Notes under the pieces: generated by a model
What the model saw: only the letters and a program-made list of their open reading frames with translations
Database searches by the model: none
Told to the model about the DNA's origin: nothing
From: Marseilla massiliensis
Lineage (GTDB): Bacteria; Bacteroidota; Bacteroidia; Bacteroidales; Bacteroidaceae
Reading direction: 5' to 3'
Assembly (NCBI RefSeq): GCF_016899855.1
Contig: NZ_JACJJG010000001.1
Span: 62,001 to 126,000, forward strand
DNA length: 64,000 bases
Translations under genes and position numbers: made by a program
Shown here: piece by piece, positions 35,606-44,837 of the stretch
How positions within the stretch are numbered: position 1 is the first letter of the stretch
How the letters are laid out: each line of letters opens with the position of its first letter

Positions 35606-36278
35606 GATACTGACTATTGTATTTGCCTTGTGCTTCAGTATCAGTGTACAAGCGCAATACGTGCAGACCAATCCTTTGGAATGGCTGGCCCTGGCGGAAG
35701 GCAACGAGGCCATCAACGGCCAGATACAAGACCAGATAGAGGGGCAGACCAAGACGGCGGTCTTGCAAAACACCATAGCCGCCGAGTTCAACCGTATCCA
35801 CGAATGGGAACGGAAGTACAACGATTACCTGCAGACGGTGGAAGGTTATGCCTCCTCCTTGAAAGCAGCCACCACCCTGTATGAGGACGGGGTGCGCATC
35901 TTCATCACCCTCGGTAAGCTGCGCAAGGCCGTTACCAGTAATCCGCAGGGCATTGTCGCCACGATGAGTATGAACAACCTCTACATTGAAACGGCTACGG
36001 AATTGGTTTCAGTTTATACGCTGCTCAGGAATGCCGTGGCCACAGGAGGCCTGCAGAATATGCTGACCGGGGCGGAACGGAGCGAAACCCTCTGGGCTTT
36101 GTCCGACAGGTTGGACGCTTTCAGCAAGAAACTGCACTTGTTGCATCTGAGCATACGCTACTATACGATGACCGATGTATGGAACAATGTTACCGCCGGG
36201 ATGATAGACAGGAGCAACGGGGAAGTTGCCCATGCCGCCTTGGACAGATGGCGAAGGGCGGCAAGGACTATCCAATGA
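35586..36278 (+). CDS. Secreted TrbJ/TraI-like transfer protein (paralogue 1)
   Basis: The protein has 230 residues. The signal peptide TVKILTIVFALCFSISVQAQ is followed by a helical mature protein with IHEWERKYNDYLQTVEGYASSL and a RLDAFSKKLHLLHLSIRYYTMTDVWNNV segment. The layout recalls periplasmic TrbJ/VirB5-like or Bacteroidales TraI proteins. The next gene is a divergent paralogue with the same ending (YTSLADVWATI, RAAMRRWRR). It probably contributes to the conjugation apparatus in the periplasm. Confidence 0.65.
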   Translation: MKSRTVKILTIVFALCFSISVQAQYVQTNPLEWLALAEGNEAINGQIQDQIEGQTKTAVLQNTIAAEFNRIHEWERKYNDYLQTVEGYASSLKAATTLYEDGVRIFITLGKLRKAVTSNPQGIVATMSMNNLYIETATELVSVYTLLRNAVATGGLQNMLTGAERSETLWALSDRLDAFSKKLHLLHLSIRYYTMTDVWNNVTAGMIDRSNGEVAHAALDRWRRAARTIQ

Positions 36279-36309
36279 AGAATGAAAAATGATGAATGAA
36301 GAATTAAGA

Positions 36310-36993
36310 ATGGCAGAGATAATGAGACACATCGTGATAATGGGCTTGCTGCTTGTTTGCTCGTTGCAATTAAAGGCACAAATCGACCCGACCCTGGCCG
36401 GGATGGTGTACCTCTATACCGAAAAGGCGGAAGACCAGTTGAAAGCACAGGAGCGGGCGATGCTGATGCAGACCACCGGGCATATCTGGACACGGGAGGA
36501 AGTGGAAGGCACGACGGACATCCAACGGAAGTTCAACGACTACCTCGATTCTTTCCGCGACATCATCAGCTATGCGGCACAGATATACGGCTTCTACCAC
36601 GAGGTAGGCAAACTGGCCGAAAATATGGGGAGCCTGAACGACCAATTGCGCAGCCATGCGGGAAACGCCATTGCTGTGGCACTCACCCCGAACCGCAACC
36701 GCATCTACCAAGAGCTGATATTGGGCAGCGTGGAAATCGTGAACGACATCCGGCAAGTATGCCTGAGTGACACCAAGATGACCGAGAAGCAGCGGATAGA
36801 ATTGGTGTTCGGCATCCGGCCGAAGCTGAAAGCGATGAACCGGAAACTGCGCCATTTGACATTGGCGGTGAAATACACCTCGCTGGCCGATGTGTGGGCG
36901 ACCATCGATGAAGGGGCAAGGCCGCAGAAAGCGGACAAGGCGGAAATAGCCCGTGCCGCCATGCGCAGATGGAGAAGAAACGGAGATTTATAA
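36310..36993 (+). CDS. Secreted TrbJ/TraI-like transfer protein (paralogue 2)
   Basis: About 227 residues. I place the start at ATG 36310 or 36322 because both give a clean signal peptide (MRHIVIMGLLLVCSLQLKAQ); upstream in-frame ATGs lie in a GAAGAAT-rich spacer. The mature part has KFNDYLDSFRDIISYAAQIYGF and RKLRHLTLAVKYTSLADVWAT, parallel to the previous gene (KYNDYLQTVEGYASSL, IRYYTMTDVWNNV). Tandem duplication followed by divergence is the simplest explanation. Likely a periplasmic channel component. Confidence 0.65.
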   Translation: MAEIMRHIVIMGLLLVCSLQLKAQIDPTLAGMVYLYTEKAEDQLKAQERAMLMQTTGHIWTREEVEGTTDIQRKFNDYLDSFRDIISYAAQIYGFYHEVGKLAENMGSLNDQLRSHAGNAIAVALTPNRNRIYQELILGSVEIVNDIRQVCLSDTKMTEKQRIELVFGIRPKLKAMNRKLRHLTLAVKYTSLADVWATIDEGARPQKADKAEIARAAMRRWRRNGDL

Positions 36994-37027
36994 ACGGATG
37001 GAAACAACTACAAAATAAGTATAGAAT

Positions 37028-37663
37028 ATGGCAGGATGGGCAAGAATACTGGGTTTTGGCAAAAAACTGGTCAACAACTCCGCCACCCGCTCATTAGGCG
37101 GTGCGGTAGTGCATCCCCAACGCACCCTAGCCGGATTAGGCCATGCCACCAAAACGGCTGTTGTCGGAGGCGGCATGGGCTACCTTGCGTGGGAGAATAT
37201 CGTGAACGACAAGCCGGTGGTGCGCACCGTGGCCGACGTGCTGGTCGGCGAGGAAAATGTGGACAAAGGAGTGGAAATGGCCGGACAAGCCGCCGACCGT
37301 GTGGAACAGGCTGTTGACCAAGCCGGTGAAGCCCTGCAAGGCGTAAAGGAGGGCGTTTCCACCATGAACCGGACATGGGGAGGCATCGGAACATTCTTAG
37401 GCAACCTGACCGGTGGGAACGGCTTGGATATGTTCGGCAATTTCTTCTCCAACTTGGGGAAAGGAAACGTGTCGGGCTTGGGAATGCTCGGTTTGGTGGC
37501 TTCCGCCTTGCTGGTGTTCGGCCGTTTCGGCTGGTTGGGCAAGATAGGCGGCCTGCTGTTGGGCATGATGCTTATAGGCAATAATTCGCGGATAGAGCAG
37601 AAACAACCAGCAGGGCAAACGCCGCAGGAGGAGCAAGGACGACAAGGAGGAATACGAAGATAA
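37028..37663 (+). CDS. Unknown glycine-rich membrane protein
   Basis: The protein has 211 residues. Hydrophobic segments occur at about 45-60 (TAVVGGGMGYLAW) and 150-185 (SGLGMLGLVASALLVFGRF, LGKIGGLLLGMMLIG). The middle holds a QAADRVEQAVDQAGEALQGV amphipathic helix resembling phasin-type or apolipoprotein-like helices. No family recognised. It is placed between the TrbJ-like pair and the M23-like gene. Confidence 0.6.
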   Translation: MAGWARILGFGKKLVNNSATRSLGGAVVHPQRTLAGLGHATKTAVVGGGMGYLAWENIVNDKPVVRTVADVLVGEENVDKGVEMAGQAADRVEQAVDQAGEALQGVKEGVSTMNRTWGGIGTFLGNLTGGNGLDMFGNFFSNLGKGNVSGLGMLGLVASALLVFGRFGWLGKIGGLLLGMMLIGNNSRIEQKQPAGQTPQEEQGRQGGIRR

Positions 37664-37702
37664 AAAAAGAAGACAAAAGAGAAAATTGACAATATCGAGA
37701 AT

Positions 37703-38838
37703 ATGGACTATATACAGGAAATGAACCTCGCTTCCGCCAGCGGCTACTGTATGCCGTTTGAGGAGCGTGACGGAGAAGTGAAGCTGCTCTTGGGCTATGG
37801 GGAACAGACCCACCCTAAGACCGGCGGAAAGTTTTTCCACCACGGTGTGGATTTCGGCACACACCGGTACATACTGGCTGCGGTGGCCGACGGCGTGGTG
37901 ACGGGCATCGGGAGCAACCCCACGCACGGGCTGTTCCAAGTGACCCGGTACGGCAAGTATGAAGTGACCTCCGCCCATCTGGCAAGGGCGATGGCTCCGT
38001 TCGGGGCAAAGGTAAAGGCAGGTAGCGTGTTGGCCATCAGCGGCGACCTGCTCCATATGGAAGTGCGGTATGACGGGGAAGAAATCAACCCCATCGACTT
38101 CCTCGCCATGCTATACGGCAATTTGAGGATGATGCGGCAGCAAGGACATACCGGGATGCCCGATTTCGAGACTATCGAAATGGACATCCCCACGGACTAT
38201 GACGATGACCAGGATGAGGTGGAGGAACTGATGTTGCGCTTCTACCCGGACTACCTGTCTGAAATAGGCAGCGGGATGTACCGTGTGCCGGAGCATACCG
38301 CCCAGTCCTTGCGCAACATCTTCTCCTTGTCGGCCATCCGTAACTATTTCTACGAGGTGATACCCTCATTGGCCAACCCGCTCGGCATCGGCACACGCGC
38401 CATGCCCATCGCCGCCAAGGTGCAGAACCTGCTGATAAGCGACTTCCTGAACTATTTGGCGTTCCGTCACGGGGTGTTCCTCTCCACCTTGGACGGAAAC
38501 GGTAAAAAAAAAGACTTGACGAAGCGGTAGCCGCCATCGGCATCACCGACCCGCTAGCGAATTTAGAGATTGACGTGTGCAGTTTCGACATACCCAGATT
38601 AGTGACCGTCTATCCCGACCGCGCCGGACTAAGGTGGTGGACGAAGGCCTGGTTCAACAACAAGGAGGAAGGGGAAGCCTCGGTGGAAATCAACCGGCAG
38701 ACGGCGGTGGGCTTCATCCGCGATGAGATAGCCAAGGACGCGATGCTGGAGAAATACTACCCCAAGCAGATGGAGGCCTGCCGCCACGCGATAGAGCAGA
38801 CAAGGGAACAACTGATGAAACAACTGAACATCACATGA
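37703..38838 (+). CDS. Degenerate M23-like protein split by -1 frameshift at A9 run
   Basis: The first frame (37703-38530, 275 aa) has an M23-like domain: FFHHGVDFGTHRY, VTSAHLARAM and SGDLLHMEVRY, where the final HxH is HME, so zinc binding may be lost. It then reads GGT plus nine A at 38504-38512 and stops at 38528-38530. The -1 frame continues LDEAVAAIGITDPLANLEID through PRLVTVYPDRAGLRWW to 38838, where the next gene starts with ATGA overlap. A -1 slip on A-AAA-AAA would yield one 378-residue protein. It could be programmed frameshifting, transcriptional slippage, a phase-variable tract, a mutation or a sequencing error. Confidence 0.7.
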
Positions 38839-40631
38839 GCAACGGAATACGACATGACGGACGGTTCGCCGAGGTGGAATACTGCCTGCAAAGCTACTTC
38901 GACACTTATCTGGTGGCTGTCATGCAGGACGTAAAGGACTACATCGGAAAGAAACAGGCGGAGGAAATAGGCGAATACACCATGAGTCCGGCAGGACTGC
39001 TGGGCAGTCTTGCAAGCGGAGCCACGGAAATGCCCGACAACACGCTCCGACACCTGCGGCTCACGGGAGAATGGAACAGCAAGACCGCCGAGGATTATGT
39101 GGAGATGTGCAGGGAAAGGATTGCCGGAAACGAGGACATCGCCTCCGACCTCACCCTGCTTGCCGGGGAATGGCGCAATGCGGTCGTGGCCGAGATAGGC
39201 AGGGAACGGTATGACAGCCTCTCGGCCCGATTAGGGGGCGACCTGGCTTTCGCCTATGTGGACTACCGCATGGAACAGCTGATGATAGACCGTATGGTGG
39301 CCGAGCGGATGCCCAAGTCATCGGTGGAATACGTGCTTCGCAAGGGTATGGAGGGCAGCCTGTTCGGTTTCGCCGACTCCCTGATGAAATCTCCCCTGCA
39401 ACAGGAAATCGACGCAAGAAGCGAAGCCGCCTACAAGCCGTCCAAAGGGGAAAGGGCAGCCGGACGTGGCGTTTCCCTCGTGGCGGATGCCGCAGCCACT
39501 GGCGGCATCACCTCATGGACAGCACTGGTCGGGACTTTGGGTCTGGAAGCCGTTTCCTACGGTGTGGAACGGTATATCGACGGCGATAAAGAAGGAGGTG
39601 TAAAAGTGCCGACCGTGGAAGAGTGCATCAGCCGTGGCGTGTTCGGTGCGGAAGGCAACGTGTTCACGGGCTTCCGCCAAAAAGGGAAGCAAATCGTTTC
39701 CTACGAGAATGACTATGTACTTTCCGTCAACAGCCGGCTGGTAAAGCCCATGGGCATCCTCACGGAAAAACCGTTATGGGCGGATTATTCGGAACAATAC
39801 AAACTACCCCATATGGATCTGAAATCATTTATTCCGGAAAACAAGCGCGATGACGAACGCTACAAGGACGTGCCGATGATTGTCGCGCCGGGGCATGAGG
39901 AGGAATACCTCCGGACCTTGGCCGAACAGGAAGAAGCGCAGAAGAAGAAAACAGGAACCGCGCAATCGGAAAGCGAAGAACAACACCCTGGACAACAGCC
40001 GCAACAGGAACAAACACCGGAAAGCGGCCAGAACGAAAACCAGCAACAGACCAATGAGAGCGGTTGGGATTCCTTTCTGAGGACATTCGGGTTGGACGGG
40101 CTGGACGGCGTGGGCAAGAACCTGGGCTATGTGGTTTCCATGCTCCCCGATGTGCTGATAGGCTTGTTCACCGGTCATACAAAATCTTTCGGGGTAAAGG
40201 ACAGTCTGTTGCCCGTCGCTTCCATATTGCTGGGCATGTTCGTCCGTAATCCCTTGCTGAAAATGGTATTGATAAGCATGGGCGGCTTGAACCTGCTCAA
40301 CAAGGCCGGGCAAGAAGCTCTTGACAAGCAAGAAGAAACACCTACCAGACAGCTATACAAGCCTTATCCCGATGAACAACTGAACGCAAGGCTCGCCAAT
40401 CCCGTGCTTCAAGGCGACCACCTCTTTATGGAAATCAACGGTGTGCCGTGCAGCGTCCTGTTGCCACACAATGCCGCCGAAGCCTGCCGGGAGGGGGCAT
40501 TGCCGATCAATACCCTTGCCAATGCCGTGTTGGCCAAGCATGAGCAAACCAAGCGGATAGCCCAAGGGAACTTTAGTGCCTCGGAGCAGGCATTGGAGGA
40601 AGGCAGGGAAAGGACATTTGGTATCAAGTAA
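38835..40631 (+). CDS. Large hypothetical element protein with C-terminal membrane segments
   Basis: The protein has 598 residues. The N-terminal half is soluble and helical, with a small-residue stretch around 220-245 (SLVADAAATGGITSWTALVG). A low-complexity Gln/Glu linker (about residues 375-412) leads to segments LGYVVSMLPDVLIGLFTG, LLPVASILLGMFV and LLKMVLISMGGLNLL. The C-terminal 100 residues resemble the DUF4099/DUF3945 style (YKPYPDEQLNARLANPVLQG). Function unknown; it probably works with the preceding cell-wall protein, to which it is translationally coupled. Confidence 0.6.
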   Translation: MSNGIRHDGRFAEVEYCLQSYFDTYLVAVMQDVKDYIGKKQAEEIGEYTMSPAGLLGSLASGATEMPDNTLRHLRLTGEWNSKTAEDYVEMCRERIAGNEDIASDLTLLAGEWRNAVVAEIGRERYDSLSARLGGDLAFAYVDYRMEQLMIDRMVAERMPKSSVEYVLRKGMEGSLFGFADSLMKSPLQQEIDARSEAAYKPSKGERAAGRGVSLVADAAATGGITSWTALVGTLGLEAVSYGVERYIDGDKEGGVKVPTVEECISRGVFGAEGNVFTGFRQKGKQIVSYENDYVLSVNSRLVKPMGILTEKPLWADYSEQYKLPHMDLKSFIPENKRDDERYKDVPMIVAPGHEEEYLRTLAEQEEAQKKKTGTAQSESEEQHPGQQPQQEQTPESGQNENQQQTNESGWDSFLRTFGLDGLDGVGKNLGYVVSMLPDVLIGLFTGHTKSFGVKDSLLPVASILLGMFVRNPLLKMVLISMGGLNLLNKAGQEALDKQEETPTRQLYKPYPDEQLNARLANPVLQGDHLFMEINGVPCSVLLPHNAAEACREGALPINTLANAVLAKHEQTKRIAQGNFSASEQALEEGRERTFGIK

Positions 40632-40649
40632 CAACATAATCTGAAAAAA

Positions 40650-43286
40650 ATGAGCAAGAATAAAAGTCCTCAAGAGAAAGCCGCAGTGGAAAGGGAAAAG
40701 GAACTGCTGTCAGGCGCATTAAACGGAGCGGCAAGCAGCGGCGGCTACTGGCTGAACGCTTCGGGCAGGACGGCTCCCATGTTTTACCCGAAAGGCCCTG
40801 AAGTTAGTCCATTCAACGCTCTCATACTCGCTATGCACACCGACCGTGGAGGTTACAAGACCGCCCGTTATTTCTCGTTCAACGAGGCCAAGAAATACGG
40901 ACAAGCGGTGCTGCAAGGTGAAAAAGGTGTGCCCTTCCATTGGTACAAATGGGAGAAGTATGTTAACCGCAACGACCCGAACGACACGATGTCGAGGGAG
41001 GATTACCTCCGGATGGACAAGGAAGAGCGGAAACAATACAAAGGAGTGCGCAACCGGGAGATACGCATCCTGTTCAACGTGGACCAGACCACGCTGCCCG
41101 ATTCCAATCCCGAAACCTACCGTGCCCTACTGGAGAGCCATGGCGGCATCAACGACCGGGGCAACCTCAAGGCGGAAGAGCGGCAGTTGCGGAACGCCGT
41201 CAACCATTTCGTGGCGCAGGTCAAGGAAAACCTCGTACCTATCCGCAAGGACGGCACAGGCATACCCCGTTACGACACCGCCAAGGATGCCGTCTATATG
41301 CCAGACCAAAAGCATTTTGCCTCTTACCCCGACTATGTGCAGGAATTGGTGCGCCAAGTGGCAAGTGCCACCGGGCATCAGCAACGTCTTGCCCGTGAAG
41401 GCATGGTGATGCAAGGCGGCAAGGCACCTTCGGAAGATGCCGTGAAATATGAACGACTGGTGGCTGAACTCGCCGCTGGCGTGAAGATGTCGGAGTTCGG
41501 TCTGCCGGCCAAGATGTCAGCGGAGAACCTGCCTTTGGTGGAATACTGGACGAAGGAACTGCACGAGAACCCAATATTGCTGGAAGCCATCGAAACGGAC
41601 GTGAACAATGCCGTGGAGGTGATGCGCAAGGCGGAGCGTGGCGAGAAGATAGAATACGCGGCCTTGCGGGATCACAAACGCACCACCGAACTGCGCGAGA
41701 AACAGAAGCCGCAAGTAGATTCAAGGGAGAGCGCCATCCTGCTCGACATCATCCGTAAGGGAGGCATGGGCGTGGACAGCCGCAATTTCGCCTCTCCCGC
41801 CGAGAAACAGGGCTTCATGGAAAAGTTTAGTCTGGGCTTTTATGACAAAAAGGTGGAAGAAGCATTGTCGAGGGTACGTGACGAAGACCCCGAAGTGGTG
41901 GAAATCGCCTTTACCGAAGCCGCCAATTACGGCACCCAGATGGCGGAGTCCTGCAAGGAGTACATTCCTGCCGAGTGGAATACCAAGGGCAGCTATGCGG
42001 TGTCTGACAGCTTGGAAGGGATACCCGACCGCTCCACCAAGGAGATGGTCATCGTGCGCGACAAGCAGACGGGCCTCGTGGATGTCGTGCTGCCTGGCGG
42101 GGCGTTGGAAGGTGGCCATGTGGTCTTGCCCGACGGTGACAAACGTCCGTACAGCCTGACACCGGACGAGGTGATGAGTGCCCAAGAACGGTCGGAACGC
42201 GGGGCAAAGGCGGTGACGAACAACCTGCCCGGCTTCTCCAAGCCACGCATCGAGAGTGCCTTGCGGGCGCAAGGCGCTGCATTCGTCCGTTTCTTTAACA
42301 AGGACGGCTTACTGGGTTTCCGTCCCGATGACAGCTACTTTGAGGGCAAGGAGGTAACTACGGCCAAATTAGAGGGCAAGGAACTGCGGACACTTTCGCA
42401 CATCGATGTGTCCGAGGCGGTGAAAAACGCGACCACCGTGCAGTTCGACCGCATACAGATGCTGCGTGACGATGACGGGCGGTGGGCGTTGTACCTTAAA
42501 CCACAGGGAGAGGCGTCATTCAGCGTCTATCCCGACAAGGAGGATGTCAACCGTTTCTTCACCACCATCAAGCAAGGGCAACAGGAAGCGTCCGCCGAAG
42601 TCCGCCGCAGCTTGGCCAATAAATACTACGCCTTGGCGCAGAATAAGCCGGAACTGAAAACGGACTTGTTCGCTGGTCACACCGAGAATGCCGACCTGTC
42701 AAGGATTAAAAGAGTGAATATTTTCCGCACTAAGGACGAGCGCATCCTCTGCGCCCCGGTCATTGATGGCGTGGAGAAGGTACAGCCGAGGCTGGTGACG
42801 CCCCAACAGTGGCAACGGATGTGGGCGGCGGAGGATATGGCCGAATACAAAACTAATCTGGCAGGCATGCTCTTTGCCGATGTGTTGCAACAGGCAAACG
42901 CACAAATCCAGTCACAGGAATCCAAACAAGGAGAACAAACCAACATGGCATCTGAGGCCACCGCCAAAGGACACTCTTTCACCCCGTCCATGCAGGAACA
43001 GTTCGGCCAACTTAAATCCAAACACCCAGATGCTTTGCTGCTGTTCCGGACCGGCGACAACTATGTGGCCTACAAGGAGGATGCACAGACCGCCTCACGG
43101 ATATTGGAACTTGATGTGGAACAGGGAGATAAGGCGGATACCGTTTCATTCCCCTTCGTGGATTTGGACACCCATCTTCCCAAACTTATCCGTGCAGGGC
43201 AACGGGTAGCAATTTGTGACCAATTGGAAGAATCCAAGCAAACGGTAAGCCATGAGAATGAGGCACGTGTGGGGCGTGGGAGATAA
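40650..43286 (+). CDS. ArdC-like / MutS domain I fusion protein
   Basis: The protein has 878 residues. Near the N-terminus, YFSFNEAKKYGQAVLQGEKG, VPFHWYKWEKYV and ILFNVDQTTLP parallel the ArdC-type N-domain of the protein at 45458. The middle (about 200-760) has several DUF3945-like units. The last 110 residues, MQEQFGQLKSKHPDALLLFR through VAYKEDAQTASRILEL and LPKLIRAGQRVAICDQLEE, are a close match to MutS domain I, which in MutS binds mismatched DNA. No MutS ATPase follows. It may bind DNA during transfer or protect incoming DNA; this is inference. Confidence 0.7.
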   Translation: MSKNKSPQEKAAVEREKELLSGALNGAASSGGYWLNASGRTAPMFYPKGPEVSPFNALILAMHTDRGGYKTARYFSFNEAKKYGQAVLQGEKGVPFHWYKWEKYVNRNDPNDTMSREDYLRMDKEERKQYKGVRNREIRILFNVDQTTLPDSNPETYRALLESHGGINDRGNLKAEERQLRNAVNHFVAQVKENLVPIRKDGTGIPRYDTAKDAVYMPDQKHFASYPDYVQELVRQVASATGHQQRLAREGMVMQGGKAPSEDAVKYERLVAELAAGVKMSEFGLPAKMSAENLPLVEYWTKELHENPILLEAIETDVNNAVEVMRKAERGEKIEYAALRDHKRTTELREKQKPQVDSRESAILLDIIRKGGMGVDSRNFASPAEKQGFMEKFSLGFYDKKVEEALSRVRDEDPEVVEIAFTEAANYGTQMAESCKEYIPAEWNTKGSYAVSDSLEGIPDRSTKEMVIVRDKQTGLVDVVLPGGALEGGHVVLPDGDKRPYSLTPDEVMSAQERSERGAKAVTNNLPGFSKPRIESALRAQGAAFVRFFNKDGLLGFRPDDSYFEGKEVTTAKLEGKELRTLSHIDVSEAVKNATTVQFDRIQMLRDDDGRWALYLKPQGEASFSVYPDKEDVNRFFTTIKQGQQEASAEVRRSLANKYYALAQNKPELKTDLFAGHTENADLSRIKRVNIFRTKDERILCAPVIDGVEKVQPRLVTPQQWQRMWAAEDMAEYKTNLAGMLFADVLQQANAQIQSQESKQGEQTNMASEATAKGHSFTPSMQEQFGQLKSKHPDALLLFRTGDNYVAYKEDAQTASRILELDVEQGDKADTVSFPFVDLDTHLPKLIRAGQRVAICDQLEESKQTVSHENEARVGRGR

Positions 43287-43317
43287 CAGGGATTATTGAC
43301 AATCAAAAGATTCAAAT

Positions 43318-44787
43318 ATGGGTAAAAGCAAGAACGAAATATATGCGGAGCAATACGCCAAATGTGCGATGGAGCAGATGCGCCGCTACGGAATACCGGC
43401 CTCCGTGACACTGGCGCAGGGCATATTGGAAAGCAGCAACGGCGAAAGCACTTTGGCAAAGAAAGAGAACAACCATTTCGGCATCAAGGCCACGCAAGGC
43501 TGGTTGGACGGTGGCGGCAGGTATGGCTTGTATACAGATGACAAACCCAATGAGAAGTTTTGCAGCTATGACAGCGTGGCCGCTTCCTACGAACACCATT
43601 CCCGTTTCCTGGCAGAGAACAAACGGTATGCCGGATGTTTCAAGTTGCAAGCCGATGACTACAAGGGCTGGGCGAAAGGGTTGGAACAGGCGGGATATGC
43701 CACGGGAGGCAACTACGCTGCCTCGCTCATTGGCATCATCGAGCGGAACGGGCTTGACAAGTACGACCGCATGGTAATGGAAGAGATGCAAGCACAAGGC
43801 CGGACACCTGGCGAGGACAGGGAAAGCCACCTTACCGAAGAGGGCAAAGGTTATGCCTTTCCATTGGAACGTTTGGAGTTTCTGTTGGTGACTGCGCCGT
43901 TCGGCGGACAACGCAGCATCACCCTGCAAACAGACCATGAAGCCGTTTTGGCCACGGAAGACAATGGCAAGGTGGTGGCGGTGGACACCGGTAAATCACT
44001 GACGGTAGAGTATGCACGGACAGACGGCACCACCTATCAGGTCAGCTACCAAGACTTGGCAAACACGAATGCCAAAGTGGGCGATACGGTAAACGCCGGA
44101 CAGCAGGTAGGCGTGTCGGGGGACAACCTTCAATTCGGTGTGGTGCAAATCTCCACGGACGGCAGCAGGCGTAACATCGATCCTGCAGCATACTTGGCCG
44201 ATGTCGCCCAAAAGGGGAACATCAACCTGCAACTGATGTATGAAGGCAAGGACTTGATGGAAAAATACAAGGCTGCTGATGGTGCGGCCATCAACACAAC
44301 CCTGTCACCGGAAGAATGGATGAAAAAGTTGCTTTCCTCGGAGGACAGTGGTGCACGTCTTGGCTACGGCACTGATCCCGTAGTGGAGATGGCCATTACG
44401 ATGTTCACTTCGCTCATGGCATTGGCCATGCAGATTGACAACAAGGATGAACAGATGAAAGTGGCCACCGAAGCGGCCTTGGGCAAGCGCATCGACCTTT
44501 CGGCATTGCTGCCCGCCTGCAAGGAATGCGTGTTGGAGATACAGGACGGCGGCCGCCCCATCTTGCATATGGACAATGGCAGCGGAATCTTCTCGCACGA
44601 ACTGACCGCATCGGAGATGAACCGCCTTTCCCTTGTCCTTTCCGATACGGGTACCACAGCAGAGCAGAAACGCATCCAAGTGGTGGCGATAGTGAACAGC
44701 ATCGCCCTATCCGGCCAAGTGGCACAGAACTATGAGCAGGGAATGGAACAACACAATGGTCAAGGCGAGAACCTGCAAATCAGATAA
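43318..44787 (+). CDS. GH73 glucosaminidase with degenerate LytM domain
   Basis: The protein has 489 residues. Residues 1-155 are a GH73/LytG-type lysozyme domain: YGIPASVTLAQGILESSNGE with the catalytic Glu, ENNHFGIKA, and DSVAASYEHHSRFLAENKRY. Residues 185-295 look like an M23/LytM domain (LVTAPFGGQRS, KVVAVDTGKSL, VGDTVNAGQQVGVSGDNL), but the expected zinc HxH is replaced by FGVVQ, so it may be structural. There is no signal peptide, so export must use the transfer machinery. It probably remodels peptidoglycan for the conjugation channel. Confidence 0.8.
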   Translation: MGKSKNEIYAEQYAKCAMEQMRRYGIPASVTLAQGILESSNGESTLAKKENNHFGIKATQGWLDGGGRYGLYTDDKPNEKFCSYDSVAASYEHHSRFLAENKRYAGCFKLQADDYKGWAKGLEQAGYATGGNYAASLIGIIERNGLDKYDRMVMEEMQAQGRTPGEDRESHLTEEGKGYAFPLERLEFLLVTAPFGGQRSITLQTDHEAVLATEDNGKVVAVDTGKSLTVEYARTDGTTYQVSYQDLANTNAKVGDTVNAGQQVGVSGDNLQFGVVQISTDGSRRNIDPAAYLADVAQKGNINLQLMYEGKDLMEKYKAADGAAINTTLSPEEWMKKLLSSEDSGARLGYGTDPVVEMAITMFTSLMALAMQIDNKDEQMKVATEAALGKRIDLSALLPACKECVLEIQDGGRPILHMDNGSGIFSHELTASEMNRLSLVLSDTGTTAEQKRIQVVAIVNSIALSGQVAQNYEQGMEQHNGQGENLQIR

Positions 44788-44837
44788 AAGACAGAATAGC
44801 GAAATAACGAATACATCACCAATAAAGGATAACAATT

